The notes under the pieces are model-generated. The model searched no databases, was not told where the DNA came from, and was given only the letters and a program-made list of their open reading frames with translations. Made by a program: the position numbers and the translations under genes. Of a stretch of DNA of 5,939 nt, positions 5,852 to 5,939 are shown piece after piece. The DNA is from Selenomonadaceae bacterium (lineage in GTDB: Bacteria > Bacillota > Negativicutes > Selenomonadales > Selenomonadaceae), in contig JAFUTM010000388.1 in NCBI GenBank assembly GCA_017484235.1, positions 1 through 5,939 of the forward strand, given 5' to 3'. The first letter of the stretch is position 1; every line of letters begins with the position of its first letter.

Positions 5852-5939
5852 ATGATAAAACAAAGTACTTTTTCAAAAATTAATGATCTTATTAATCGTT
5901 ATCCTGCACTTGAAATTTGTCGTGATGATTTAATCAATG
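5852..5939 (+). CDS. Start of a gene, possibly SIS-domain sugar-phosphate isomerase (N-terminal 29 codons)
   Basis: An ATG at 5852, preceded by a weak SD (GAGA at 5842-5845, 6 nt spacing), opens a frame that runs off the right edge. The visible residues include a LINRYPALEICRDDLIN segment. The 'RYP-L--CR-DI' pattern resembles the first helix of GmhA-like SIS-domain phosphosugar isomerases, where it precedes the CGNGGSA motif, but that motif would lie outside the window. The gene is likely real given the clean spacing from the stop at 5825; the product name is tentative. Confidence 0.5.
   Translation, partial: MIKQSTFSKINDLINRYPALEICRDDLIN

Overview
The window is a low-GC, Gram-positive-type chromosome segment with all genes on the + strand. 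Purine-rich Shine-Dalgarno (SD) sequences, a TTG start, and the DUF1385 and MutS2 families all suggest a Firmicute. Gene content and protein style make me think of a Negativicutes-like anaerobe, but that placement is low confidence because there is no rRNA or other firm marker.

Layout. (1) The left edge holds the C-terminal part of a DUF1385 (YqhQ-type) membrane protein. Close behind it lies a complete mutS2 (rqcU), with every ATPase motif and a C-terminal Smr domain. (2) Next come a TTG-started NYN-domain (PIN-like) putative RNase and the ATPase subunit of an ABC-2-type exporter that has no permease beside it. Gaps of 22, about 57 and about 31 nt suggest these four genes may be co-transcribed. 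(3) A near-consensus sigma-A promoter at 4322-4350 starts a new unit with a 91-residue acidic protein of unknown function. (4) The following 457 nt (4652-5108) encode no protein. Most of the stretch folds by eye into five consecutive helical domains spanning about 4656-5033. Two of these domains are diverged copies of the same two-part stem-loop, 135 nt apart, and the changes between them keep the pairing. I match this to no known RNA family and treat it as a candidate undescribed structured RNA, either free-standing or a long structured leader. (5) Right after it is a secreted or membrane protein resembling the N-terminal half of bacterial Tim44-like proteins. Its ribosome binding site is unusual: a perfect 9-nt SD is separated from the ATG by a 7-bp hairpin, and folding that hairpin brings SD and start to 8 nt apart. 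(6) The right edge holds the first 29 codons of another gene, possibly a SIS-domain sugar-phosphate isomerase.

Working together. MutS2/RqcU (collided-ribosome rescue in Bacillus subtilis) beside a putative NYN RNase could hint at RNA or translation quality control, but only by adjacency. The most notable part of the window is the structured RNA plus hairpin-bridged start in front of the membrane protein gene. Promoter to membrane protein (4322-5825) may be one transcript, because I see no convincing terminator or second promoter inside it.
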